From Ardenticatenales bacterium (GTDB taxonomy: Bacteria > Chloroflexota > Anaerolineae > Ardenticatenales > Ardenticatenaceae), in contig JACCSL010000888.1 of NCBI GenBank assembly GCA_013812995.1, positions 1 to 5,505 on the forward strand: a stretch of DNA of 5,505 bases. The letters are read 5' to 3'. Within the stretch, counting starts at the first letter, position 1, and each line of letters begins with the position of its first letter. The position numbers and the translations under genes were made by a program. The notes under the pieces were generated by a model, which saw only the letters and a list, made by a program, of their open reading frames with translations, was not told where the DNA came from and ran no database searches. Positions 5,489 to 5,505 of the stretch are shown piece by piece.

Positions 5489-5505
5489 GGTGGCGGTGAC
5501 GGTCA
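5390..5505 (-). CDS. 3' end of an unrecognised protein gene entering from the right edge
   Basis: On the minus strand a frame is open from the window edge and ends in TGA at 5392-5390. It encodes TVTAT, then CRQQQRPLLPFLSDSLAA, H, and WAGQQAPSLFPTP. I do not recognise the family; the segment is Gln/Pro/Leu-rich with aromatic residues and no obvious motif. Support for coding comes from comparison with the repeat copy at 5281-5379. Over 32 aligned codons, 14 differ, 13 of them synonymously, and the only replacement is His for Tyr. The start and most of the gene are outside the window, so its length and function cannot be judged. Confidence 0.5.
   Translation of the reverse strand, partial: TVTATCRQQQRPLLPFLSDSLAAHWAGQQAPSLFPTP

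Noticed and set aside
5281..5505. UGA reassigned to tryptophan across the genome
   Set aside because: The clear genes here use TGG for Trp and contain no in-frame TGA, although none of them uses TGA as stop; five genes are too few to argue from.

Overview
This is GC-rich (roughly 60%) bacterial chromosomal DNA. No rRNA, tRNA, CRISPR array, transposase or phage gene is visible. A long-form phosphate acetyltransferase, single-pass membrane proteins of an unfamiliar family and 7-bp-phased intergenic repeats would fit a Chloroflexota-like bacterium. That placement is a weak inference; no marker gene here decides it.

Left part (1-2416, plus strand). About 160 bp of non-coding DNA carries two five-unit arrays of 7-bp repeats in opposite orientation (66-100 and 116-150). 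They lead directly into pta (160-2289), a full-length three-domain phosphate acetyltransferase that interconverts acetyl-CoA and acetyl phosphate. Thirteen bases after pta, behind a good ribosome binding site, lies a 37-residue single-helix membrane protein gene (2303-2416). It is too short for most gene callers. No ackA is present in the window.

Middle part (2413-4910, minus strand). Two tandem paralogous genes form a tight operon. The upstream gene (3672-4910) and downstream gene (2413-3669) are 2 bp apart, with the second ribosome binding site inside the end of the first. Each product has a short acidic N-terminal tail with a shared motif, one transmembrane helix and a large, probably extracytoplasmic domain. 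The domain order resembles peptidase-MA-like gluzincins, but HExxH is missing, so they look like pseudo-peptidases. The downstream paralog converges on the 37-residue gene, and the two stop codons overlap in one CTAG.

Right part (4911-5505). A 99-bp divergent intergenic region holds a minus-strand -10-like box and the start of a plus-strand small gene (5010). That gene's N-terminus looks like a SHOCT-type helical hairpin. Its reading frame runs straight through a perfect bidirectional intrinsic terminator (5135-5169), so it is probably a truncated remnant. Beyond it, two 109-bp-offset direct repeats extend to the window edge. In one minus-strand frame nearly all differences between the two copies are synonymous. 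They therefore look like a duplicated protein-coding segment, the 3' end of a gene entering from the right, and this is the most unusual signal in the window.
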